From contig CATOTI010000002.1 of NCBI GenBank assembly GCA_951813295.1, positions 1,922,001 to 1,986,000 on the forward strand: a stretch of DNA of 64,000 nt. Direction: 5' to 3'. Under the pieces are notes generated by a model, which was not told the origin of the DNA, did not search any database, and worked only from the letters and a program-made list of their open reading frames with translations. This DNA comes from an uncultured Pseudomonadales bacterium (GTDB lineage: Bacteria > Pseudomonadota > Gammaproteobacteria > Pseudomonadales > Azotimanducaceae). Shown here one piece after another: positions 1 through 6,881 of the stretch (positions are counted from its first letter, which is position 1; each line of letters opens with the position of its first letter). The translations under genes and the position numbers were made by a program.

Positions 1-206
1 CCGGTCAAGACGTCGTACGGTGCCTGGCGCTTGGTGCCAAGGGCACACTCGTCGGACGGGCGTTCCTCTACGGGCTCGGTGCGATGGGTGAAGCGGGCGT
101 CACCCGTTGCCTGGAAATCATCGCCAACGAACTCGACCTCACGATGGCGTTTTGTGGACTCCGAGACGTGCGCGATATCGATCGCCACGTGCTCTGGGGC
201 GCTTAG
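1..206 (+). CDS. FMN-dependent alpha-hydroxy-acid oxidase, C-terminal end (partial)
   Basis: The gene enters from the left edge and is read in the frame that starts at base 3, ending at TAG 204-206. About 67 codons are present. They contain the GQDVVRCLALGA stretch and the GRAFLYGLGAMGEAGV stretch, typical of the end of the TIM barrel in lactate, glycolate and mandelate oxidases and dehydrogenases. There the enzyme binds FMN phosphate and oxidises a 2-hydroxy acid to a 2-oxo acid. The exact substrate cannot be told from this fragment. The next gene starts 12 bases downstream on the same strand, so the two are probably co-transcribed. Confidence 0.85.
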   Translation, partial: GQDVVRCLALGAKGTLVGRAFLYGLGAMGEAGVTRCLEIIANELDLTMAFCGLRDVRDIDRHVLWGA

Positions 207-217
207 AGGTGAGCTCG

Positions 218-1198
218 ATGCGTGTCCTGATACTCGGGGGAACACAGTTTCTCGGCCGTCACATCGCGGATGCATGCCTCGCTGCCGGGCACGAGCTCAC
301 GCTCTTCAACCGCGGCCGAACGGACAGCCAAGCGTTTCGCGACGTCGCCGAACTCGTCATCGGCGATCGCGACGGCGGACTCGAGGGGCTGCGCGGGCGC
401 ACCTTCGACGTCTGTATCGACCCCAGCGGCTACGTGCCGCGTCTCGTACGCGATAGCTGCGAGATCCTGGCCGACGTCGTTCGGCACTACACGTTCGTCT
501 CCTCCATTTCGGTGTATCCGACCTTCACGCAGGGGCAGGACGAATCCGCACCGCTGGCGGAACTCGAGGATCCAACGACAGAAGTCGTTGACGGTGAAAC
601 GTACGGCGGACTCAAGGCGCTCTGTGAAGCCGCGGCCGAGGAAGCGCTGCCGGGACGCGTCCTCCATGTTCGTTCGGGCCTCATCGTCGGATCACACGAC
701 CCGACCGATCGTTTCTCCTACTGGCCCGTGCGCATCGCCGCCGGGGGCGAGTTCGCCGCCCCGGTCGGCCCGGATGTCCCCGTGCAGGTGATCGACGCGC
801 GAGACCAGGCCGAATGGATCGTCCGATGCGCGACGGACGACACCTCGGGCGTCTTCAACGTTACGGGTCGCGAGACGACCCTGGGCGCTGTGTTCGACGC
901 GGCACGCGAAGTCACCGGTGCCGACGCGACGCCCGTCTGGCTCCCGGACGATTTCCTCGCCGCTCACGAAGTCCAACCGTGGATGGAAATGCCGCTCTAC
1001 GTACCGCCGGCGGCGGCGGGGATGATGCAAGTCGACACATCCAAGGCCGAAGCGGCCGGCCTCACGACCCGACCGCTCACCGACACGATCGCCGATCTAC
1101 TCGCCTGGCACCCTGGCGATCTCGACCAGATGGCCGCGGGCATCAAGCCCGATCGGGAGAGCGCGCTGTTGGGCAGCTACTGGCGCCAGCCAGCGTAG
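218..1198 (+). CDS. NAD-dependent epimerase/dehydratase family protein
   Basis: A 326-aa protein. The start is ATG 218, with GAGGTGAG just upstream; a longer upstream reading frame lacks any Rossmann sequence and was not used. Residues 1-16 (MRVLILGGTQFLGRHI) form the nucleotide-binding strand and glycine motif of extended short-chain dehydrogenases. A YGGLK segment in the middle fits the catalytic YxxxK. The family acts on NDP-sugars or other hydroxylated substrates in the cytoplasm; the substrate here is not identifiable. It follows the alpha-hydroxy-acid oxidase by 12 bases, suggesting a shared transcript. It could also be an isoflavone-reductase-like member of the same superfamily. Confidence 0.8.
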   Translation: MRVLILGGTQFLGRHIADACLAAGHELTLFNRGRTDSQAFRDVAELVIGDRDGGLEGLRGRTFDVCIDPSGYVPRLVRDSCEILADVVRHYTFVSSISVYPTFTQGQDESAPLAELEDPTTEVVDGETYGGLKALCEAAAEEALPGRVLHVRSGLIVGSHDPTDRFSYWPVRIAAGGEFAAPVGPDVPVQVIDARDQAEWIVRCATDDTSGVFNVTGRETTLGAVFDAAREVTGADATPVWLPDDFLAAHEVQPWMEMPLYVPPAAAGMMQVDTSKAEAAGLTTRPLTDTIADLLAWHPGDLDQMAAGIKPDRESALLGSYWRQPA

Positions 1199-1738
1199 GA
1201 TCGGGTGGACTGGAAACCGTCGATTGGATGATCTGGAAACCGTTTATCCGGCGGCAGTTTGAGGCTGAAATTTCGTGGCTTTTTCTTCTAGGGGGGACCC
1301 TCCGGGTCCCCCCTAGGACCCCCCTGCGTCGCGGCGAAGCCGCGCCGGGCTCGGAGTCATCGATTTCGCTGATTGGGGTTTGCCGGCTTTAGAACTGATT
1401 TGCCCTTAGGAAGTCTGTAGCGAACCGAGCCACCTGCAAAGTCCTTTCCAGGACATCGAGCGAAGGGAGAAGCGGGATCCTGCAAACGCGTGCCAGCCCA
1501 TCCTGCGAATCGCGCTCAATATCAGCGACGCCTTCCGGCGAACCCGCCCACCACCGGGACCCCGGCGCGCAACGCGCATCGATAACGCATCTACGCCTCA
1601 GCAGTTTTTGCATCGCAAAAACTGCCGACGAGCCGCGAAGCGGCTCGCGCGCGCGGCGAGATTCCCCCATCCGCCAACTCAGACTCAGCGCCGGTCCGGC
1701 GGGGGCGTGGGGGCAGAGCCCCCACAAGAAAGATGTAT
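1199..1738. other. Non-coding spacer with hairpins
   Basis: This 540-base gap has no convincing gene: the reading frames on both strands are short, lack recognisable motifs and have no ribosome binding site. It holds two near-copies of an ATCTGGAAACCGTTT-like sequence (around 1209-1243) and the hairpin cluster listed separately. It ends at the AT dinucleotide that abuts the insertion sequence. Confidence 0.6.
1288..1725. repeat. Cluster of five REP-like perfect palindromes
   Basis: Five perfect inverted repeats, each with a three-base loop, lie in 440 bases. They are 13 bp at 1288-1300/1304-1316 (loop TCC), 6 bp at 1330-1335/1339-1344 (GAA), 11 bp at 1601-1611/1615-1625 (ATC), 8 bp at 1629-1636/1640-1647 (GAA) and 8 bp at 1707-1714/1718-1725 (AGA). 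None is followed by a U-tract, so they are not plain terminators. The outer two are preceded, in opposite orientations, by similar TTTCTT sequences. They resemble repetitive extragenic palindromes, which are common landing places for IS110-family elements. Copies elsewhere in the genome cannot be checked here. Confidence 0.6.
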
Positions 1739-1800
1739 GGGCCACCCCATCGTTGCAACAGTCATTGGCGACTTTGGCAATCAGTCGGTCTGCACAAATG

Positions 1801-1925
1801 TATCCGGCCTGTTAATGGGCTATTTCACGCCCTGGCCTGAGTGGGATCCGCGGCTCGTCGGCTCAATTAGCAAGGCGGGTTCGTAGACCCCTTTTTCTTG
1901 CCCGAGCTTCGACGAAGCTGGATCG
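1801..1925 (-). ncRNA. Candidate bridge RNA (seekRNA) of the IS1111-type element
   Basis: IS110-family recombinases use a structured RNA from the element's own non-coding end; in the IS1111 subgroup it lies 3' of the transposase gene, which is this region. Read on the minus strand it has a perfect 7-bp hairpin (1905-1919), then a segment whose plus-strand ATTAGCAAG (1866-1874) equals the flank beginning at the core dinucleotide (3083-3091). Next come TGGGAT (1842-1847), the reverse complement of one element end (3078-3083), and ATGGGC (1815-1820), identical to the other end (1737-1742). These are the expected target and donor guides. RNA boundaries are approximate and the fold was not computed. 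Confidence 0.6.
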
Positions 1926-1991
1926 ACTGATGAAGCCTGCCGCTAACGAGATGCCCGATGGGCAACCAAAATCCGTTCCCTACAACTGCCG

Positions 1992-3017
1992 CTACGCGCG
2001 CCCTGGATCGTACTCCTCACCACTGCGCAGGACTGCCCATGACAGGCGCGCCAGTTTGTTCGCTAACGCCGTGATGATCACGTTCGGGTGCAAGCCCCGC
2101 GCCTCAAGGTCATTCAGCCAAACACCTAGGCGGTGATCCTCCCGGCACAGGTTGTAGTAGCAGCTGCGCGCGCCGTGTATCAGCAGACTCCGAACGTAGC
2201 GGTTGCCGCGTTTGCTGATCCCCAGCAATCGCGTCCGGCCGCCTGTCGAGTGTTGCCGTGGCACCACCCCGAGCCACGCCGATACATCTCGGGCGCGTGT
2301 GAACTGCTCACCCTTGCCGATCGCCGCCACCAACGCCGTCGATGTCAGCGTGCCAATGCCCGGAATCGTCTGCAGACGCCGGCAGTCATCGCGCTCTCGC
2401 GCGATCTGCTCGATCTCCCGGGTAATCGTGCGAACTTCATCATCTAAGTAACGCCACTGTCGTTGCAGTAATCCCAAAAGCGCGCGTAGACGCCGCGACA
2501 ATGTGCTCTCGTCGTCCGCCAGTATCGTCGGTAAGGCCTTCGACAACGCTGTCGGACTCGTGCGCACCGTGATACCTCGCTCCAACAGAAACGCTCGGAT
2601 CTCGTTGATGACGCTTGTGCGCGTCTTCATGAGCTGCTGACGGACGCGGTGCAGGGCTTGCTGATCGTGTTGCTCGATCGTCTTGATCGGCACATATCGC
2701 ATGGTCGGGCGCCGCACCGCCTCCGCAATCGCCAAGGCGTCGTTGAAGTCGTTCTTGTTGGTCTTCACGTACGGCTTGACGAACTGCGCTGCCATCAATC
2801 GAACGTCATGACCGTCGCGTTCAAACTGCCGCGCCAGGTGTTGTGAACCAGCGCACGCTTCCATGCCGATCACACATCGGCTGTGAGTGGCGACAAACTC
2901 AGCAAGCTTCGCTCGGCTGAACTGCTGCCGGAACACCGGCTTACCCGTGTGCGTCGTACCGACCACGTGGAAGGTGCTCTTGCCGACATCGATACCTAGG
3001 GTCACGATCTGCGTCAT
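1992..3017 (-). CDS. IS110-family transposase (IS1111-type DEDD recombinase)
   Basis: A 341-aa protein. The start is the ATG at 3017, preceded by AGGAGACC; a longer frame from 3065 adds 16 residues of the element's end and is less likely. The N-terminal half is the RuvC-like domain, with acidic residues in GIDVGK, GMEACAGS and KNDFNDA (the DEDD set). The C-terminal half is the Tnp20 domain with LQTIPGIG, followed by the conserved serine segment (WLGVVPRQHSTGG). This is the usual length and the gene is intact, so the element may be active. It catalyses RNA-guided cut-and-paste recombination through a circular intermediate. KPYVKTNKNDFNDA is typical of the IS1111 subgroup. Confidence 0.93.
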   Translation of the reverse strand: MTQIVTLGIDVGKSTFHVVGTTHTGKPVFRQQFSRAKLAEFVATHSRCVIGMEACAGSQHLARQFERDGHDVRLMAAQFVKPYVKTNKNDFNDALAIAEAVRRPTMRYVPIKTIEQHDQQALHRVRQQLMKTRTSVINEIRAFLLERGITVRTSPTALSKALPTILADDESTLSRRLRALLGLLQRQWRYLDDEVRTITREIEQIARERDDCRRLQTIPGIGTLTSTALVAAIGKGEQFTRARDVSAWLGVVPRQHSTGGRTRLLGISKRGNRYVRSLLIHGARSCYYNLCREDHRLGVWLNDLEARGLHPNVIITALANKLARLSWAVLRSGEEYDPGRA

Positions 3018-3115
3018 GGGATGGTCTCCTCGAGGGAACGTCGTGTGGGGACACTGATTGTCCACTCGGGGTGGACCATCCCATTAGCAAGCCGCAATCC
3101 AGCCTACTCCTCCGG

Positions 3116-3781
3116 TTAGTCAACGCTTCCCAACATCCCCATGCCCCCGTTCAGATGCGCCGCAAACGGGTCCTCGTCGCGATCCCGGTGCCAGGTGTAC
3201 TCCGTGCCGATGGCGACCATCTCGCTCGTTTCCACGCCGAACAGCTCACGGATCAGGGCGAGCGTCATGTCCATCCCCGCCGAAACACCGGACGAGGTGA
3301 AGAACTTGCCGTCCTCGACCCAACGCGCGCGCTCCACCCACTCGATGGCGGTCGATTCCTGGGCGCTGAGAGCGAAGAACTGTTTGTTCGTCGTGGCGCG
3401 GCGTCCGTCGAGTAGCCCCGCGCGGGCGAGCAGTAGCGATCCGGTGCAGACGGAGGCGACGTAGCGTGCGTTTTCGGCGCTCGCCTGAATGAACTCGATC
3501 ATCGCCGGGTTGCCGAGTTGCGGCATCGTGCCGAATCCGCCGGGGACCAGGAGGATGTCGATGGGGCCGGCGTTCGCGAAGGTCGCGTCGACGTTGACGC
3601 GGGGGCCGCTCGTGAGGGCCGCGCCCATCGCCGTCGGAACCGGTTCATCGGTTTCGGCGAGCATGCGGATCTCGACGCGTTCTTCGCCGAGGATCGAGAG
3701 CATCTCGAGCGGGCCGAACATGTCGAGCATCTCGAAGCCGGGGTACATCACCGCGCCGACGGCGAGTCGCTGGTCTGTCAT
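3116..3781 (-). CDS. DJ-1/PfpI family protein (class I glutamine-amidotransferase fold)
   Basis: A 221-aa cytoplasmic protein. It opens with a beta strand and the acidic segment YPGFEMLDMFGPLEML, and carries the nucleophile-elbow sequence ASVCTGSLLLARAGLL near residue 105. The cysteine there is the conserved reactive residue of the family. The pattern resembles isonitrile hydratase-like and ThiJ/PfpI proteins; deglycase, hydratase or chaperone roles cannot be separated by sequence reading alone. The gene starts at ATG 3781 and lies 29 bases downstream of the toroid-like gene on the same strand, so a three-gene minus-strand unit with 3810-4730 and 4749-5342 is likely. Confidence 0.85.
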   Translation of the reverse strand: MTDQRLAVGAVMYPGFEMLDMFGPLEMLSILGEERVEIRMLAETDEPVPTAMGAALTSGPRVNVDATFANAGPIDILLVPGGFGTMPQLGNPAMIEFIQASAENARYVASVCTGSLLLARAGLLDGRRATTNKQFFALSAQESTAIEWVERARWVEDGKFFTSSGVSAGMDMTLALIRELFGVETSEMVAIGTEYTWHRDRDEDPFAAHLNGGMGMLGSVD

Positions 3782-3809
3782 CTGGTGGTTCCTTTTGTGA
3801 TGTGGCGTC

Positions 3810-4730
3810 TCAGTCGAATGCGCCGAACGAATCCAGTTTGATCGTCATCTGCAGCGTCACCACGCCCCGCCAGTCGGTTTCGGCGGCCGACCAGTCGTCC
3901 GGAAAGTTTCCGAACCAGCTCCACGTCGGTGTCCAGCCGCCGTCGGCCAACTGTTGCTCGAGCTGGTATTGAACCGACGTCTCGACGAGATCGGCCAGTT
4001 CCGTGCGAAATGGCGAATCGCCGTGTGTGATGACGTCGAGCGGCTGCAGGCAGTACGTGCCCCATTGGGCGGGATCCGCCTCGACGGATGCGGGAATCGC
4101 GACTCGGGCGAAGCGCGTTAGCGTGTCACGTTGCGGAGGCGTCAGGTGCGGAGATTCGGCGAGCAGGGTGATACAACGCAGATCGTCGCGATGCATCGGC
4201 ATCGTCTGCGCCTCGATGAGCTCGATCGACTCGGTGAGTACCTGATCGATCGGGAATGCGCCGAGCGCTTCGCGGTAGTCGAGCAGCCGCGCGAGCACCT
4301 CGAAACGAGGATTAACGCTCTTGGCGTCGTGATCGCGATTGCGCTCGGCGAGTTCCCACCACGGTGCGTGGGGTGCGTCGTTGGCACCGTCGACGAGAAA
4401 GGGCCAGTAGTGTCGGTCGACGTCGAACGAACCGATGAGAAAGCCGAGGGCGTCTTGGACCAGGGCGGGTTCCGGTTCGAGGAGGTGCCAGTACTCCATC
4501 GCGACGTTCGTCGCGAGCACGGTCGAACGCTCCGTCTGCAGGTCGGGTTCGAGGCCCCGGCCGTAGCCGCCGTCGGCGTTCTGGAAAGCAGCGAGCGCGT
4601 TCGCCACGACGGCGGTTTGATCGGCGTAGCCGAACCGTTGACGAAATATGTGGTTGAAGACGGCCCGCTCGACCTCGCGAGCGTTCGATTGCATGAAGTC
4701 GTGGGCGCGCTCGAGTGCGTCGGCGGACAT
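3810..4730 (-). CDS. Prenyltransferase/squalene-cyclase-like alpha-toroid protein
   Basis: A 306-aa protein with repeated helical segments and two glycine-rich turns: QNADGGYGRGLEP near residue 51 and QLADGGWTPTWSWFG near residue 260. QxxDGGW/Y turns are the hallmark of alpha/alpha toroid proteins, the terpene-cyclase and prenyltransferase fold. The catalytic DxDD of squalene-hopene cyclases is not seen, so enzyme activity is doubtful and a binding role is possible. No signal peptide or membrane segment is visible. It sits between the DJ-1-like and CMD-like genes on the same strand, 18 bases after the latter. Confidence 0.6.
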   Translation of the reverse strand: MSADALERAHDFMQSNAREVERAVFNHIFRQRFGYADQTAVVANALAAFQNADGGYGRGLEPDLQTERSTVLATNVAMEYWHLLEPEPALVQDALGFLIGSFDVDRHYWPFLVDGANDAPHAPWWELAERNRDHDAKSVNPRFEVLARLLDYREALGAFPIDQVLTESIELIEAQTMPMHRDDLRCITLLAESPHLTPPQRDTLTRFARVAIPASVEADPAQWGTYCLQPLDVITHGDSPFRTELADLVETSVQYQLEQQLADGGWTPTWSWFGNFPDDWSAAETDWRGVVTLQMTIKLDSFGAFD

Positions 4731-4748
4731 GGTGTGTGGCTCCTGATC

Positions 4749-5342
4749 TCAGATCTCGGGAAAGGGGTCCGGCATCCCGGGCGTGAGCGGAACTTCGAAG
4801 GTGTTCAAGGTGTAAGACACGAGCACGTAGTACCCGATCACGCTGATGAGTTCGACGACGCCCGATTCACCGAATGCGTCCCGCGCGGTGCTGAAGAGCT
4901 CGTCGCTCAAGCGATGATCGTGCAAGAGCGCCTGCGCGACGGCGTAACTCACGTCGAGTTTGGCCGATCGATCGTCATCATCGAATGTCGGTGTCTCGGC
5001 CGTTCGGATCGCTTCCACGATGCCCTCGCCTACGCCCGCGTTCACGGCCAGCCGCGCATGGGCGGCGAACTCGAACTTGGCGTGATGAAAAGCGCCGACA
5101 CTTAAGATCGCGACCTCCTTGATGTCCTCACCGAGGGTCGTGTTGAAGCGGACGTTGCCGCCGAGTTCCTGTACGGCGCCGCCGATCGACGGCGAACGCA
5201 CCCAGACGCCGAAGGGGCCGATCAGGCCAATGCGGCCGTGCTGGGAAGTTCTCGGACCCGCGTTGATCGCATCGAGGACGGCACGTTGGTCCTCGGTCAG
5301 GTCGTCTTCGGTCAGCGGTGACAGGCGCTCTACTCTTTCCAT
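4749..5342 (-). CDS. Carboxymuconolactone decarboxylase (AhpD-like) family protein
   Basis: A 197-aa all-helical protein. The region around residues 85-105 (SVGAFHHAKFEFAAHARLAV) corresponds to the family's core helix. The CxxC of AhpD-type alkylhydroperoxidases is absent; the positions are occupied by histidine, lysine and phenylalanine, so thiol-based peroxidase activity is unlikely. Members of this cysteine-less branch are often decarboxylases or uncharacterised proteins near oxygenases. It is the first gene of the minus-strand trio ending at 3116 and is divergent from the fusion gene at 5411, with a 68-base spacer between them that could hold both promoters. Confidence 0.8.
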   Translation of the reverse strand: MERVERLSPLTEDDLTEDQRAVLDAINAGPRTSQHGRIGLIGPFGVWVRSPSIGGAVQELGGNVRFNTTLGEDIKEVAILSVGAFHHAKFEFAAHARLAVNAGVGEGIVEAIRTAETPTFDDDDRSAKLDVSYAVAQALLHDHRLSDELFSTARDAFGESGVVELISVIGYYVLVSYTLNTFEVPLTPGMPDPFPEI

Positions 5343-5410
5343 CGCGGCATCTCCAGATCGGGTATGGGGGTAGATGATACTGTCGCCTCAAGTGCAAGAC
5401 GGGTCTTTCC

Positions 5411-6853
5411 ATGGCGTTGCAGAGGGCACAACGGGTGCTGTGGATCGGCGGCGGTTATGTGTTCGCCGGCATCGGATTTGCGGGTGTCTTTCTTCCCGTC
5501 CTGCCGGGCGTGCCGTTCCTGCTGCTGGCGGCGTTCTGCTTCTCGCGAGGTTCTGAGCGCCTCCACCAGGCGCTGCTCGCGCACCCGCGTCTCGGCCCGC
5601 CGATCATCGCCTGGCGCGACTACGGCGTCATCCCGAAGCGCGCGAAGACCCTGGCGATCATCTTGATGGCGTCATCGTTTGGCCTGACGTGGTGGATGGG
5701 TGTCGCGCCGTTGGCGCTGGCACTGCAGGGGACGGTTCTTCTCTGCGTCGCGATCTTTCTCGTGACGCGCCCGTCGACTGCGAACGACAGTGTGGCGGCG
5801 CGCGGCGCGGCGGCTGCGGCGCCCGCGATCCCGCCCAATCAGCAGGTGACCTCGAACGGTAAATGGCCCGTCGTCGGCGAGAAGGCGCCGCGTCGGTCGG
5901 ATGAACCCTGGACGGTGGAGGTTGCCGGTTTGGTCGCTGCGGCCCGGCGCTTCACGCTGGATGAGCTACGCGCGTTGGGAGAAGAAGATGTTGTCGTCGA
6001 TATCCACTGCGTCACACGCTGGTCTCGTCCCGCATCTCGCTTTCGCGGCGTCAGGCTCGCGAAGATTCTCGCCGTGTGTGGGCCGCTCGAGGACGCCCGC
6101 TTCGTCTCGTTCGTCGCGCGCAGCGATCGGCAACATTCGACGTCGCTAAAGCTCGATGATGTGCTCGGCCTCGACCCGATCTTCGCATTCGAGCATGACG
6201 ACGGTCCCCTCGATGAGATCCACGGGGGACCGGTCCGAATGGTGGTGCCGGGTCGCTATTTCTACAAAAGCGTCAAATGGCTCGAGCGGATCGAGTTGAT
6301 GGCGATCGATCGGCTTGGGTTCTGGGAAGCGGAAGCGGGTTATCACAACGATGCGGATCCCTGGCTCGAACAGCGCTACGCCGTCGCTAACTTCGACCGT
6401 CGCGCCGTCGCCGAGCTGTTTCAGAGCCGGGACTTTTCCGGCAAGGATCTCCGCTCGCTGCGGGCCGATGGGCAGGCGTTCGCCGGCCTCAAGGCGCAAG
6501 CGGCGGCGCTGCGCGATGCGAGCTTCTGCGGCGCAAACCTGGAGGGCGCGTGTTTCGATGGCGCAAACCTCTCGAATGCCCGTCTCGTAGAGGCGAATCT
6601 GCGAAACGCCTCGTTCGGCCCGTTCGAGGGTCAGCCCGCGGATCTCGAGGGCGCGGATCTACGCGGTGCGGATCTGCGTGGCGCACGACTGAGCGGTGTC
6701 TCTCTTTTTGGAGCGACGTTCGTCGCGTCCGACGCGCCCGATGCCGGCGCCATCATCGACGCCACGACCGAAATCGATGCAGTGGCGCTCGCCAGTCTCG
6801 ACGCGACCCTCGGGCAGCTCGAATACGTCAGACGCGCGCTCGGGCGTTCGTAG
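5411..6853 (+). CDS. Three-domain fusion: DUF454 (YbaN-like), sulfite-oxidase-like molybdopterin domain, pentapeptide repeats
   Basis: A 480-aa protein. Residues 1-115 match the small inner-membrane DUF454 family, with a hydrophobic hairpin GFAGVFLPVLPGVPFLLLAA and two further membrane segments. Residues about 150-330 are a sulfite-oxidase/YedY-like molybdopterin domain, with the cofactor-ligand cysteine in DIHCVTRWSRP and the later GRYFYKSVKWLE and YHNDADPWLE segments. Residues 375-455 are pentapeptide repeats (ANLEGACFDGANLSNARLVE, then ADLEGADLRGADLRGARL). No Tat signal is visible, so the molybdenum domain probably faces the cytoplasm, held at the membrane. Substrate unknown. It starts at ATG 5411 and stands alone. 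Confidence 0.85.
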   Translation: MALQRAQRVLWIGGGYVFAGIGFAGVFLPVLPGVPFLLLAAFCFSRGSERLHQALLAHPRLGPPIIAWRDYGVIPKRAKTLAIILMASSFGLTWWMGVAPLALALQGTVLLCVAIFLVTRPSTANDSVAARGAAAAAPAIPPNQQVTSNGKWPVVGEKAPRRSDEPWTVEVAGLVAAARRFTLDELRALGEEDVVVDIHCVTRWSRPASRFRGVRLAKILAVCGPLEDARFVSFVARSDRQHSTSLKLDDVLGLDPIFAFEHDDGPLDEIHGGPVRMVVPGRYFYKSVKWLERIELMAIDRLGFWEAEAGYHNDADPWLEQRYAVANFDRRAVAELFQSRDFSGKDLRSLRADGQAFAGLKAQAAALRDASFCGANLEGACFDGANLSNARLVEANLRNASFGPFEGQPADLEGADLRGADLRGARLSGVSLFGATFVASDAPDAGAIIDATTEIDAVALASLDATLGQLEYVRRALGRS

Positions 6854-6881
6854 CTCGCCTTCCGGCATTGGCGGGGTCGCG

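Larger units (their letters stand above)
1739..3082 (-). mobile_element. IS110-family element, IS1111-type, complete
   Basis: The element consists of one transposase gene on the minus strand and about 250 non-coding bases on its 3' side. Sub-terminal inverted repeats CCACCCC (1742-1748) and GGGGTGG (3068-3074) lie near the two ends. With the transposase reading left to right, the repeat is about 7-8 bases from the left end and about 3 from the right end, the asymmetric offset described for the IS1111 subgroup. An AT dinucleotide flanks both proposed ends (1737-1738 and 3083-3084), consistent with a two-base core and no longer target duplication. The ends are inferred and could shift by a base or two. 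Confidence 0.8.

Noticed and set aside
1288..1316. Strong 13-bp hairpin considered as a Rho-independent terminator of the epimerase gene
   Set aside because: There is no U-tract after the stem on either strand.
1389..1745. A 118-codon minus-strand frame in the spacer before the insertion sequence
   Set aside because: No motif, crosses three palindromes, and has no ribosome binding site.
4131..5105. A 324-codon + strand frame opposite the toroid-like and CMD-like genes
   Set aside because: Antisense, no domain, and contradicts two well-supported minus-strand genes.
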